A stretch of 64,000 nucleotides of DNA from Vermamoeba vermiformis (taxonomy: Eukaryota > Tubulinea > Echinamoebida): positions 62,001 through 126,000 of the forward strand of contig JBEWZL010000215.1 of the NCBI GenBank assembly GCA_045837725.1, in the 5' to 3' direction. Under the pieces are notes generated by a model. It was given only the letters and a program-made list of their open reading frames with translations, did not search any database and was not told where the DNA came from. Positions 1-12,611 of the stretch are shown here, piece by piece. Position 1 is the first letter of the stretch, and every line of letters begins with the position of its first letter. Both the position numbers and the translations under genes were made by a program.

Positions 1-3000
1 GAGGCACGGAAAGCAGCTGTTGGCGCGAGGTGAATTTGTTCTGCGCTCTGTAGCTCACAATCTCGCGCGCCAGTGCCGCATTGAGACCTGACACGTGTCG
101 CAGTTGATGGAGCGAGGCTGTGTTGATGTCAATGAGCGATGAATTGACTGCATCAATCACGCCTGACTCAAGCATTGTGTGCACATTAACGATGTCTTGT
201 TGCAGGGGATGGACGCCTGTATATGTTATGAGTTGATATGTGGATGATAATTTACTCTATCAATGACCTACCAATCGCATCCACTTCAACTTTGACGAGT
301 TCTTCGAGTGGATCTTGCAGTCGTCGAGCAACAGAGACTGCTGCGCGCATTTGAGTGTCAAGACTCTGTTTAATACAATTAGAATACTGTGACTGTTTAA
401 CGTTGATAGCTATCAATAACGTACTGGAAACTCTTCTCGTCCAAGATCTGAACTAGCGTAACTCCTGAATGAATGTTAGTACCGCTATGTATACTCCAAT
501 ACTCATGCACGCACACTGCAGCCAGCTCATTGACTATCATGAACTTGACATTGGTTTTGAACTCCGCGTTGATGTTGGCCAAGAATCGTTCTGTCTCACG
601 CGCTCCGAACCCTGATGGATTAGGAGCAATCAGTGAGCTGTTGGATATGACAAGCAGATTATATTACCTTGCGAAATTGCTACAGCGATAACGTTGTGCT
701 GGCGATACAGTCCTAACAGTGCCTCTTTAGCCGGGGCCGGTTGACTGATGGGCGGGTGCGGATAGATCAGCGTGGAAGTTTGCAACACTCCGCGCTCATT
801 GATCACTGCTACACGACAGCCTAATTAGGAAGTCAGTTTAATGACTTGAGTGGGTACATTGATTCATTTCTACCTGACTTGTAGCCCGGATCGATGCCCA
901 TGATTGCACCGCGCACAGGTGGCTGCAACACAGACTGATAGACGCTGTTGTATATCACACTCGTCATTGGCTCACTGGCTCGTGCTACAACCAGGTGTTA
1001 GTTACTAACATCACTGACACGTCTAATCGATGGGCTGAGCTACATACCAGCAGCACGAGCACGCACTTCAGCTGCAAATATTGGCAGCAAGTAATGTTTG
1101 CAGGCCTGGTCGATCGCATTGGTGATGTACAGCGCGTAGTCTGAACTCGCGTCCTTCAAGTAGCGCGTCTTCAAATAGCCTTGAATGTCGTGCGGGAACT
1201 CAATGTCGACGTGCAAATATCCTTCTCGCTCACCTGTCACACGTGTTAATATCAATAGCAGAGGTTGAAATGACGTAATCAATAACAATTGGATTAGTAC
1301 TGATCTGATGTTATGTCCCCAGTACTTGTTGTATATCCATACCCTTATTCATGGTGAGCAGGCGAATATTGGACATATTGGCGAGGGGCTCAAACACTTG
1401 AAAATAATCGCGGAACTTGTGCGCGCGTTTGATGTAATCTGTCATTGCCTAATTAGTACATGCCAAGTCGGTACTCGATGCTCTTACCTTGATCTTTGTT
1501 CTGCCTCTCGACACTGACCAACTTGTTCGACTTGGTGCACTTGACAATAGCATCGGCAGTGAAGTGTTGTCTGATGTAGTCGCGCACTGATTGGTCCGCG
1601 CAGATCTGTTCAGCTGCGAGTTGAACGGCCGCTTTCATCACCGAGGGGTAGTCTGGATAACCTTGTTCTAGTCATGCAAGTTAGTACTGAGTAGTTTGAG
1701 TATATTAGGATTGTAATTAGTAATAGAAATTCTTTTTAATCTTCCTAATTGCAGCAAGTAGCGCGTTAGACATAATTAATAATATTTCTTTAAGTATGGT
1801 ACTATGAAGAAATTACCAGGTTTGATGAAAGACATGGCAAAAGCATGTAGATTCATATTCGGAGTGTCAAAAGGAGTTTGATCGAGTAATTTCGCTGTCA
1901 ATTTATCCAAGCCGACGACTTTAATCGGCGCAGTGCGAGGATTACTCTCCAATTTAATGGGAATATAATAATCTGCAACTTCTATAATAAAATATAAATA
2001 TCTATTGTCGTCTCATTGTATTATGTATGTTTAACCTGTAAAACTGGTCGCAGCTAAGATCTTGGTTTTAAGATCCGCTGTCAGTTTGCCCTTGGTAAAT
2101 ATGGCGTGCAGAATGTATTGTTTATATTTGGCTAAATTATTGCCCTCACGCCATTGTTTTTCAATCTCGCGCAGATCTGCAAGGCTTTTACGTTCCTAGA
2201 TTTGTGGTAATATTTGTTATAAATACGAAGGTCATTGATTAATATATAGGTATTTAGGTTAAAATAAAGCTGTTGCAAGCTTGTTAGTTGGTTGTAGTGC
2301 TAATAGAATTCCGCTAGGAGTTAACTAATAGAAAGAAATATCCTCTCGACTTACGGTGATATTGCGCTTGTAGGCGTGAATGAATGGCACGCTGCAACCA
2401 CTCTCCAACAGTGTGACTAGTGCTTGTGCCATCGTCAGTTCAGTCTTGGTACGTGTAACAATCCGCTGTATAATCTGTTCGCGCACAGCACTCTGATCGA
2501 TGCGCTCAGTGTCGTCCAGTTGGTCCAACACCGCGGTCAAGTAGTGGCTGTCTGGCTTGACGAGCGAGCTGACAAAGATCTTGTTGATGTTCTCAGCAAA
2601 GCTGTCATGTTTCTCTTTCTTCGGCGCGTGTTCATGACTCGCAGCTTGATGTTGTCTTGGACCAGTGGCTGGGCGTTGTGGCGGGCCCGATGGCACACCA
2701 CGTGATTGAGGGGTGAATTTCTTGCTCGGAATAACTTTGCGGTGTCCGGGCTGAGCTCGGCCTCGACCATAGTTCTGCGGCTGTCTGTTCATTTGATTCG
2801 CAGGCAGTGCAGCGACAATGTTCTGCGTGGGTGTGAGCAACAGATTGACGAGTTGTTGCGTGTCCATGTTGTTCAGCACTGCGGGGGCCAGTGGACCAAG
2901 GGACGCGAGTGCGCTGAGTGGTGAGCTGAGCAAGTTGAGTTGAGGTACAGTTTGTGGCTGCTGATACGGTGCTGGTTGTTTGGGACCACGTGCACCATAG

Positions 3001-3610
3001 CCCCCGTGACCTCCGCGGCCTCGTCCTTGATGTGGAGGACGGGCATTGGAGCCACGGTATTGGCCTGGTGGTCCATAGCCTGGCTGCTTAGGTGCGTGTG
3101 CTCGAGGCTGCGGTGGTCTGTTGGGACTCGGTTGATAGGGCACAGCTTGTGGTGCTTGACTGTAGTTGTAACCTTGTGGGTATTGATTGCCTGCTGGATA
3201 GCTGCCAGGACCTTGCTGCTTGTAATTAGCTGGTGGATATCCACGCGCTGCTTGTTTTGGTGGTCGAGGATTGTTATTGCGCTTGGGAAAGGCTTTGGGT
3301 CTGTTTTGCCACTTGGGTTGATGATGCACAGGTGGTGGAGCTGATCCTTTATTTAAAATTAAAATAATTGCACGACTATTGATGTCATACTTAGATAAAT
3401 TATTTACGGCTTGTAAAGTGTAATTTAAAATTTACTATTAAATGTTTAATAAAATTCCGCAGTTGATCAGAGATCGCCCCTACCAGGATTTTGATAGCCG
3501 TAAGCATTGTAAGTATTTTGCTGATCGGGATAACCAGGATACTGTCCTTGACCGTATTGATTGTAATTGGGGTAATTAGGCTGTCCGTAGCCTCCGTTAT
3601 TTCCGTACAT
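1..3610 (-). CDS. Tex/SRBD1-like RNA-binding protein with prion-like N-terminus (3' end outside window)
   Basis: Reading from the minus strand, exons give the order of a Tex/SRBD1 protein: an N-terminal Tex segment near 2330-2480 ([18 protein letters not shown]), a helical region, a YqgF/RNase H-like core containing MGIDPGYK near 890-905, a segment [17 protein letters not shown] near 285-340, and a helix-hairpin-helix stretch ([17 protein letters not shown]) near 85-130. The S1 domain expected at the C-terminus lies beyond base 1. Tex/SRBD1 proteins bind nucleic acid and are linked to transcription and RNA metabolism; the eukaryotic role is poorly known. The start is the ATG at 3610. The first 250 or so residues are rich in Gly, Pro, Gln, Tyr and Arg (YGQ, RGG-like), far longer than the bacterial N-terminus. 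A first intron lies at about 3343-3480. Family assignment is firm; inner splice sites are approximate. Confidence 0.85.
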
Positions 3611-3691
3611 GCTGCAGTATCTTCCTAAGTAATCTTACACATCACAGCTGTTGTCGTCACAAAAATAATTCTGCTTGCAAGTGGTTTTTAC

Positions 3692-3699
3692 TATTTACA
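3692..3699 (-). promoter_or_regulatory. TGTAAATA (PUF-like) element in 3' UTR
   Basis: One minus-strand TGTAAATAG about 60 nt after the stop of the FYVE/CTD-phosphatase gene. Same word as in five other 3' regions of the window. Confidence 0.35.
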
Positions 3700-3759
3700 A
3701 CTTTTCTTGTCAAAGAAAAAATAGACTATGTACATGCTTAAAATAGACCCATTACTCGA

Positions 3760-6675
3760 TTAACACAGATCTGAGTCCTCATTATTATCACTCGCAGACT
3801 GCTCCTGGTTCTCTTGCTCAACGACAGCAGGTATTTCTTTAGCTTCAGTCTCAGCACGTGCTTCACTCCCACTGCCGCTCTCTTTTGTTTCAGGCTCCAG
3901 CTCGTCTTTGAGCTCATTGGCCAGTTCACGCATCAACTGATCGTGCGAAGACTGTGCGTGTTCTATGCTCGGCCGTAGTGTCTCACTCGAATGTCGACGG
4001 CGCAAAGGAGCTAGTTCTGGCACGCGATGGGAGTCGAGTGTGCTCTCGAGTGAGTACTGGGCCTCCAAATTGTTCTGTTGCCGCACGTGATCAATGTCAT
4101 CAAAGCTGCTGACGCGGCGAATGGTGTGACGGTGATTGGCAATGCGACTGCGCGGTGACGGGGCGACAGCTTGACTCGTGGCCACATCGGCACTCAGATC
4201 TGAGGAGTTGCGCAACCAACTCGGTGGCAAGAGGTCACTTGTCAGCTCTACAATGGTGGGTCGTGTGTCGAGATTATCACTTCCATGCTGCACTGTATCG
4301 CTCTCGGGCCTGACACTGATTTGAGTGTTGTTGTTATTCTCGTTGTTGTCAGCGGTACTCTCTTCGGGCTCTGCTCCGAATATCGTGTTGAAGTACGTGC
4401 TCTTGAATTTGCTGCGTAACAACGAGCCCTTCAAGTCACCAGCCTTGGCTTCAGGGGGCGGTGGAATCACGTACTCGGTCTGCTTCTGCCACAACTTGCT
4501 GATGATGTATTCTTTCCATTTCTGACGCCACTATTAGCGCACAATACTCATTACAATAATATCTACGGCGTACCATATGATTCAACACGGAGAAGTCTTC
4601 CTCGTCCTTGGCAATGATGAGCAAGTACTTGGTCAAGAAGAAGAGTTCTTTGTCCTCGTGTCTGTTCTTCAAGGCCTCTTTGAACGGTGTCACTTGAAGA
4701 CCGTTCTCGGGGTTCAATTGGAAGTTGGTGGACACGTCATCGATCTGAGCATAATTAGTTTTGAAATAATATTAATGTAGCGGTCGCATACGTGAATTGT
4801 GTTCTTCTTGCTGTAAAATTCGCCGAATTTGCTCCAAATCACTTGCAAAGGCTTGATAGTTTCGTCCCAGACTTTGCCGCTTTTCTTTTTGCGTGCCAAA
4901 AACATGTTTTCCTTGGACAAGACGAGTGAAATCTTGTAGTCGGGATTGGTGTACACGCCCAAGTACTTCATCTTCGCGTCAATAGCTGCCATCGATGTTG
5001 CAGACCAGATGACAATGTCGTAGAACTCGTAACACACTTTCTGCACGAGACAACGCGTCAGTGATGAGTGCGCGGAGTAACGTTAATACGCACCAAGAAC
5101 TCGTGCAAATACGGCCTCTTGAACTCGGGAATGATCGAGGTGTCGGACTTGAACTCCTCTTTGACGACCTCGTACCAGTGGTGATCGAACAGCGTGTAGT
5201 CAATGTCCAGCACCAGACACCTTCGGCCCTTGGACTCGTCAGTGGGCTGGTTCATGACTTTAATCTCGGTCTGCGGATTGATTAGCGGGTCTATTTATAG
5301 CTCAACTTCATCCTGTTACGTACACTGCACACGAGTTGCATTTTGAGATCTAAATGTGGGTCATTGTCTTCGAGGTCAATCTCCACCATGCCCGATTCTA
5401 GTGGCATATTAATATGCTGCATATAAGCCCGATATAGTGCACTTACTCGTGTTATTAGCGTTGTTATGTTGTTTAGGGGGCTTGTCTTTCTTTTTCTCTT
5501 TTTTCTTCTCGCTGTTCGTATTGTTGTGATTGTTGCCGCTGCTCCTCTTCGATTTATCTTTCTTTTTTGCCTTTTTAAGTAATTTTTCTTCACGCTTTTT
5601 GCGCTTTTCTTCTTTTGCAATCTCGCGTCGCATAATCGAATCTTTGAGCACGTCAATTTCAGCTTTCAACATGAGAGCGCGGTCCTCGTCGCTCTTTTCA
5701 TATGCTTTGTGTAATTCTTCGAATAATTCGTCCAATCGCCGTTGTTCTTGTTTCGCAAGCTCGCGTTTTTCTAAAGTGTCAAGAATGTCGTTTAGTTAAA
5801 GTTTAAAATATTCGAACTAATATGTTATATAAGGGTATATTGTAGTAATATCAACTATTACAAGTGATTTAATTACCTCTTCGCCTTGCTTCTTTCGCTA
5901 AGCGAGCTTGTTCGGCGTCATAACAAGCTATGCAGACACGCACTTCATCGTTCATATTAAACAGCGGCAAGGCACAGAACTTGCAGCAACTAGCGCAGAA
6001 AATATTACCGCACGCTCGGCAATGATGCTGTTTAAGGACAAACGTTAATTAATTTCCCGTGTTAATGAACTAGATCAGCAAAATTACTAGTAATACGCTA
6101 AATAGCATAAAATATTAATGCCAAATTTATAGATATAAACAAAGGCTACATTTGGAGCTACGATCTGATTTAATATGATTGACAGGCAGAAAATTGAACA
6201 AAATTTTGTTGATTTTTTCAAATAATATCATTAATTCGGTTAATAATTTCTCTATTATAGTGCGGTAATGAGTGTAACTTTGAGACCCTTTTGAAGAAGG
6301 ACATGGCACTGGAAATTTAAAATAAATTTTGTAATTGCTTACCCTGAAGCGTAGGAAAGAGAATGGCTGATTACACCGTGAACAGGCACTAACGTAATCA
6401 TCAGGGACCCATTTAGGCAACTCTATTTTCTTTCTTTCTGTTTTATGATCGGATTTAGATGGTGGTTTGTTTTTTGAAGGTCGTGCCGTGCTTTCACTCT
6501 TCTTTTGAGGTGTAGATTGTGTCCTTCGCCGTGTCGTGGGCTCTTTATTATTATTGTTATTATTATTGGCGTTATCAGTGCCATCTGTCTTCCCATCTTG
6601 CACGTCCTTTTCAGTGCGAAACGCGGCGTCCTCCAATGACAAGGCATTCATAATTAAATGTGGTAATGCCTCCAT
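3760..6675 (-). CDS. FYVE finger - coiled coil - FCP1/UBLCP1-type CTD phosphatase fusion
   Basis: Exon 1 (6343-6675) starts at ATG 6675 and ends with the first half of a FYVE finger (WVPDDYVSACSRCNQPF). The next exon continues with the diagnostic HHCRACGNIFCASCC. The reading frame then runs without a break through a Lys/Glu coiled coil (about 5456-5771) into a HAD phosphatase domain with LVLDIDYTLFD, DIVIWSATSMAAIDAKM and VIWSKFGEFYSKKNTI. That domain matches ubiquitin-like-domain CTD phosphatase 1 rather than classical FCP1; the usual ubiquitin-like domain is not seen. A disordered acidic tail of about 200 residues ends at 3760. FYVE fingers bind PI3P on endosomes, while UBLCP1 acts on the proteasome and RNA polymerase II tail, so the combination suggests an endosome-targeted Ser/Thr phosphatase. 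I checked that the splice phases at exons 1/2, 2/3 and 3/4 agree, which supports one gene. A TGTAAATA element lies 60 nt past the stop. Confidence 0.82.
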
Positions 6676-6892
6676 TGATTGTGCCGCGCGTTAAATAGAT
6701 AAATAATGCCCGCATAAGTTGCTCTAAATTTTTACACGCTCGGAAATTTCACTCTTCGCATGATTTTTATTAATTACATTTACAATGGCAACTAATCTAT
6801 ACGGCGACAACGTCACCCAACCTAACCAACATATTACGCAATTGCACCTAATGGAAGGGTTACTAATGCAGAGTTGGAACAATTTCGGATCC

Positions 6893-8878
6893 TTAACCTA
6901 CCGCTCTGAATGCGACGCAACGACCCAAACTGATTTGGAACTTGATCTGATCGACCGAGTCCACTATATACACGTCTTTGTTGCACTTCTTGCAGCTACG
7001 CACTTCGTCGGAGTGTTGCGACACCTCCAAGTTCTCTAGCAACAGCGGACACTCGTAGCCGAATGAACAGTTTTCTAATGTACCAGCATGATTAATCATC
7101 AAGTTAATAACAACTCATAATCATATATACCAATTGGCTGTGGATCCGATGACTTTTCCATTGCCTGCAATCGTTTCTTGCAGTATTTGTGCCAGTCTCT
7201 GATCTTCACATTTGGATTCTGATTCGGGAATTCATCCAAGGCCAATCGACGCCATATATTGTTGTCGGTGCTGAGAGTGTTGAACAGCTTGTTGACACGT
7301 GCCAAACACAGAGTTGTAAACGGCATTGAATGCGCAGCGTACTGTGATCGTGAATTAGTCAAATCAACGAGATAAATACCGCTCAAGCTACTCACTGAAA
7401 TGATGTGCGCGATTGTCTCTTTCGGCAAGGTCAAGATGAAATTTTGTCGCTCGGACTTGGGCCACGCACTCAAGTCCCACACGAAAGGCGAGGTACCAAA
7501 GTTGTAACTGAGTCTGATGTCTTTGCCCGCGAAACTAATTGTCGGGAAACAATCCATGGCCGGGGACACTTTGGCCTCCAAAAATTGCAAAAATTCTCCG
7601 TTCAACGTAATAAATATGCGACGCATGTTGAATGAATCAAATGCAACGCCACAGCCAATCACATCGCCTTGCTTGAACGGTGAGGTCTTGCCAATGCTGT
7701 CAAAATTAGCACCGAGATTGCCAGTGTTGTGCCACGCGAATGAGTTCTGCATCTGACCCAAACACTGCTCCGCTCTGAATCGTTGATCGCTGAAGCCAAT
7801 GGTGAGTTGTTCCACGGCTGTGAAACATTAGTAATGCTACGAGATTTGTCATTATATTGACGTCTAATTACCTTTAAGGGCTAGTATCTTGAGCTCAAAG
7901 TACGGCTGCACATTGACGAGGCGAGGGAATGCAGCATTGGCCTGCAGTGACACCGCGACCTGATTGGTCAGAGTCAGCACGCCATCGTCTTGCGTGCACT
8001 CGGCGTGATCGAGTTGAAAGGCCGAAGGATAGCGATAAGGTCGCTGTCGCTGCAATTAGCTCCGTCGTTCACTGAATGTAATTCAAATCACTCACCGGCT
8101 CAATGTCGTGCACGAAGGGCATCTCACCCAAATTGACTGCAACTTTCTCGTAGAGGCTGTGCATGCCCACCAGCGGATATACCTTTTTAGGGAACTTGGA
8201 TGTGATGGGCAGTGTTTTCTTCTTGCCGTTTGGCAGCACGAAAAAGATGTTCTCTGTAACGAGGATCAGCACGATATTTGACCGTTACGGAACTTACTTT
8301 GAGCGAAGTCAATGCCGCAACCGACCACTGCATCTTCTACGGCCCATGTAGGCCCAAAATTCGGGATTACATTACCGTTTTCGAAACCGCCACCGTCATC
8401 CGCGTGGTATCCAAAAGAACCTAGATCCGAGTGCTTAGTTTTTCCAAGCCATTGCGCTACTTAATATAATACCTTTGAACCAGCCAGGTTGTTGGTTGCC
8501 AGAGCACTTTTCAAGGTCGGTTAGACCAATGCCGATCGTGCCTTTCATACCAGGGGATAGAATGCGAACCTCTGATATTAAATTAATTATTTCAGTATTT
8601 TCTAGCCGAATCGTTAAAATATATATGGTCTTTTTCTTTTCTAATTTTCCACCAGCTTGAGCTGGAATAAAAAATCAGCAATTTCGCGGGCACATACCAT
8701 AATAGAAAAGGGTTTTACTTCCACCTTTTTCCCACGGTTTGGTAGCATGAAAATTCAACACATCACCGTTACCAAAGTACGTCAAGATCTTCTCCTTGCC
8801 ATTCTCAACTCCACCCAAGCCAGGAATACCGCCCACAAATTCATTGGATGTATTGCCGAATATTGCTTTAAGCACCAT
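6893..8878 (-). CDS. SPRY-SPRY-F-box protein
   Basis: The gene starts at ATG 8878 (MVLKAIFGN) and is spread over about seven exons. Two SPRY/B30.2-like units can be read. The first covers about 8070-8700, with GTIGIGLTD, a WAVEDAVVGCGIDF strand and an ENIFFVLPNGKK strand. The second covers about 7500-7815, with LTIGFSD, GDVIGCGVAFD and RRIFITLNGEFL. An F-box-like helical segment follows (LPKETIAHIIS to NNIWRRLALDEFP, about 7200-7410). The last exon holds a short Cys-containing tail with CKKC near 6990. F-box proteins recruit substrates to SCF ubiquitin ligases and SPRY domains bind peptides, so a substrate-receptor role is likely. The order SPRY-SPRY-F-box is the reverse of the usual N-terminal F-box. 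The last exon could be extended by another intron (GTAGGT just before the stop), so the end is less certain. Confidence 0.75.
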
Positions 8879-9016
8879 GGTGTGTTCTCCCTTGGTTTGT
8901 TATGCTGAAAGTAAATTATCCGCCGGTCATTTTTAGTTGATCTAAAAATACCACCCAACTCTCTCTGCGAGTTCGCAAACTCAGATTTAATACTACACAA
9001 ATACACAAATGGATGA

Positions 9017-10628
9017 TTAGAATGATAATACAACGGCAATTAAGGCCAACAGCAGTGCAAGAGTGCCCGCTTCTTTGGTGACCGAGCCACGATTCTGACT
9101 CGGGTTCTGCGCGCTCGGAGTTGAAGACTGCGAGGGTGTGTTAGGACCAGTCTGCGCAGAGGGGGTGTCAACGGGAGTGCGCGAACAGACTGAGCCCTCT
9201 TGCAAGATGTCTACTGAGCACGTGAAGCCGTTCTCTACGGTGCAGTCACTAGCGCAGCCATCGTTCGGGTCACGATTGCCGTCATCACATTGTTCTGAGC
9301 CCGCAACGAATCTATCACCGCACACTGAGCGCGCAGAGGTCAGTTCAAGTGCATAATTAATATTATCGGTGAGGTCTACTTACCAACTGTATTGCGCGTG
9401 CCAGCGATCAATACCCACGACTCGTGTGTCTGACTGTAGCCAAATCCGACCTCGTTCATCTAAAACAACTGTCAGTCCCGTCGATGACAAGCACTGTGTA
9501 CACTAAGGACTCACTTGACCCACGAGGTTTTGCTTGTTGCTCATCAACAGGCTCTGTAACAAAGAGCCTGCGTCAAAGAATGCCGTGCCTTGCGAGGCAA
9601 TACTAACTGCGAGTCAAATGTAAGTAACTGCTCTCCGATGCAACGGGAATAAAACTCACCTGCATTGCCATCGTACGACTTGCCAGCCAACGCAAAGGCG
9701 GTTGAAAGTTCGGTCGTGTTGCCTGTCGCGATTAAACCGGCTACAGTTTCCAAAAGGCTGTTGTAAAAAACAGGCGACAAGCTGTTGTTAGCGCGGAAAT
9801 GGTTCAGCACTACAATCGCTTGTAACTCGGGTGCAAGGCCAAAAGTGCGCAGATCTGCAAGGGGGGTGGTTTAATAACGGGTATAAATTGAATTCACAAA
9901 AGATTTTCAATCGATTCAAAGCGCTGAAATATGCGAATCGGCGAGAATAATTTGCTAATGAACTTCACGCCGGCTACGATTGAATACTTGACTTACTTTG
10001 ACAAGGATCCGCGGTGAAAGCATCGCTAGCAACAACCAAACTGTCGTTACCAATTAATCGGACAGTGTATGTAGCACTTGCTGATGGAAGTAAGTACCAA
10101 TCTGCATATCCTAAAAGAACGGCTTTTAAGAACGTTGATTAACAATAATAGATTTGATCTAATAAACCGTTGAGCCGGGAACAATTTGGCCCTTTGGACC
10201 ATGCAAGAATTACTTTGAAATTTATGTTCAGTATAAGTACCTTCTGCTGTTGTTGGAGTAAAGGTAAAAAACACCGTGCCGACGATCAAACTGGACGTGG
10301 CTTGAATATACTGGCCTGAAGTCCAACCATTCCAATGAACTCTGTACTGGTACGTGCTACATAGATTTGCTTTATCGACGGTAATACCTATTGTAGAACG
10401 TGAGCCGTCATCTATTTTCGAAAATAAAGGAAACGAAAAAATTGAAACCAAAGCAGCAACCAAACTGACAAAGGTCTGACAATACTTGGGCTGTTTGGCT
10501 TGAGATTAAAGGTAGAGAAATAATATCCGAAAATGATCCATTGTAACCGATAACTTACTCTGTCCCCTTGTAGATCCCATCACGATACAAGCGATCATGA
10601 AGCACGCCAATACATTCATCAAGCCCAT
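9017..10628 (-). CDS. Secreted GPI-anchored protein with CAP-like domain and Cys-rich repeat
   Basis: ATG at 10628 opens a signal peptide (MGLMNVLACFMIACIVMGS). Next comes an all-beta-looking region of about 100 residues (exons near 10240-10412 and 9998-10107), then a CAP/SCP-like domain whose motifs include VLNHFRANNSLSP, a SLLQSLLMSNKQNLVG helix and EVGFGYSQTHESWVLIAG. A single DUF4215-type Cys-rich repeat follows (CGDRFVAGSEQCDDGN.DPNDGC), as found in surface proteins of myxobacteria and protists. A Ser/Thr/Pro-rich stalk and a hydrophobic C-terminus (LALLLALIAVVLSF) without a cytoplasmic tail point to a GPI anchor. The protein is therefore most likely a cell-surface glycoprotein of about 350-380 residues. 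The Cys repeat and both hydrophobic ends are clear. The CAP assignment rests on pattern only and is moderate. Confidence 0.7.
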
Positions 10629-10895
10629 GGTGGTACACGACTTTTGCTATTAATGATAAAATAACAATCTGCAACGTGCACAATAGTTGATGACAAGTGA
10701 CATTTTGAAAGCGCGCAGATCTCCGACTATTTAATTAATTTGTACTCTGGCACGTGCGCACTAAAATTTGAAATTGTTACAAACCCTCTTTTAATATTTA
10801 CACTTTTTATTCTTCAAATCATGAACTGCAGCCTCAATCAACAGATCGCTGATCAAAAACACGAATCCACTTAGAAGTTAACCGTTTCATTGGAT

Positions 10896-12611
10896 CTATT
10901 TGTGATTGAGGACCTTGTACTCCCAACCAAAAATAGCTTTCATTCGCTGCCAGAAGTTCTGTTCCCAGCCCTGCACTGTTCGCTCGAAGTCGCTGTCAGG
11001 AATGCCCGCCTGAACCAAGTGCAGCACTGTGGTACCGTCCTCGTTGTCGAAGTTCATTGTGAGCTCGGAGAAATGGTTCTCAGGCCATGATTGGAAGCGC
11101 CACTTCTGCACAATCTTTTTATTGAGGTCCTGTCAAGGGAATGTCATATGGCATACTTCGTAAGAATCGCTAGTGTCAAGTACTTACCACTTCAACATTC
11201 GAACCAGTCACAGAACCACGGAACATGTTGAACGTAGCACCGACGTCGCGCGAGATCTGCGAGGCTATTAGTACGATAGTCGAAAGGTATAAGCGACCAG
11301 GAAATAAGTCAAGGTCAAATTGAAGTCAGCTTCTAACGTGTCATCAAATATCAGAGGATTGACAGATTATAGAAGAAAAGATCATCATATCAAGTGTCAT
11401 AATGGAGTAATTATTACATTGTCATACACTTACTTGAGCGGGACTAGCTGTGAAGGCAGAGATACGGCCAGAATCGAAGAAGGTCTCGTACAAAATGTGC
11501 GTGGGGACATTGAAACGAATGCTACACGAGTCGGTTAGTCACTGGCCGCGAGATGAGAGTCATTTTCAGTACTCACCGTGCTTCGTAAGTCTTGCCCTTC
11601 GAGCTCGAGGAAGAGGAAGAGCCGCTGGTAGAGCTGTTAGCGACAGGCTTAGGAGCAGGCACGGGGACAGGACTGTTGGAGTTTGATTGCGATGGAGTGA
11701 CTTGGAACTTGCCCTCGTCACGCTTAGCTGTTTGCATGCAGTTAGCTGGCGAGTACTTTGAGCGAGGTAAGAGGACTTACTTTCTTTCATTTCTTTCAAA
11801 AAGGCAGGAATCAATTTCTTCACGACAGGCACGACACTCTTGCGCATCAACTCTTTCACTTTGTCATCGCCATCACCCGCAACTTTGATCTGTAGCCACC
11901 GATTAGCCGACTATTCCAAGGAGTTACTAGCTGCCTCACTTACCTCAAACTCATCGTCAGCGTTTGTGGACTCGATGTCCTTCAGTGTGACAGTGCCGCT
12001 GCATTCGGCCTCACCAAGAGTGCCTACGGATCCGTTAGGAAATGAATTAAATAGTAAATCTCAATAATTTACCTTTCCATTTCAACTTGACCTCAAGGTC
12101 GTAAATAAAAATTGTTTTGTTTTTTCTAACGTTGCTAGCGCAGTCACCGGTAACACTGTCGCACTTGGTAATTTTGAGATTCGCTCCTGACTCGCTGCAC
12201 GGTACTTCAACCTCTGTAAACATCTCCTCAAGACGCTGTTTAGTCCAGTTAAGCAGGTTGACTTCGGCCCTGTCATGAGGCGTGTTAATTAGCACCTTCT
12301 AAAGTGGATCGGCCACTGGGCAATACGGTTTTATGGTTTAAATCATAAGGCGGATCTTTTCATGAACTTACCAATGCCAATTATTCAAGTTTTTGCCGTC
12401 GCTTCTATTCTCGACGAGCCATCTGAGAAAAAGAGATTTAGTAACAATTTTAAAAAATAATATAAACAAAAGCGAAGTGAACGGTAATTGGTTCACTTTT
12501 TAATTGCTATACGCGAACCGCCATATTTTAAATTATTTAAACCCGCAAGTCATTTAGTAACACAGATCGAACGAGTGCCTACCTTGGATCTCCTTCGCCA
12601 ACCTTTGCCAT
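10896..12611 (-). CDS. AHSA1: Activator of Hsp90 ATPase (AHA1) homologue
   Basis: The first exon reads MAKVGEGDPR, matching the highly conserved start of AHA1 (GEGDPRW), and is followed by WHW in the next exon. The N-terminal AHA1 domain (about 12050-12420) shows LKITKCDSVTGDCASNVRK and IFIYDLEVKLKWKG. A linker rich in Ser, Pro and Thr follows (about 11600-11720). The C-terminal START-like AHSA1 domain ends the protein with WRFQSWPENHFSELTM, EDGTTVLHLVQAGIP and GWEQNFWQRMKAIFGW. AHA1 binds Hsp90 in the cytosol and stimulates its ATPase cycle; both domains needed for this are present, so the gene looks intact. Length is about 340-350 residues, normal for the family. A TGTAAATA element lies about 94 nt after the stop. 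Confidence 0.93.

Noticed and set aside
6785-7039. 84-codon plus-strand frame starting with a good ATG
   Set aside because: It overlaps the last exon of the SPRY/F-box gene on the other strand and has no splice partners or family match.
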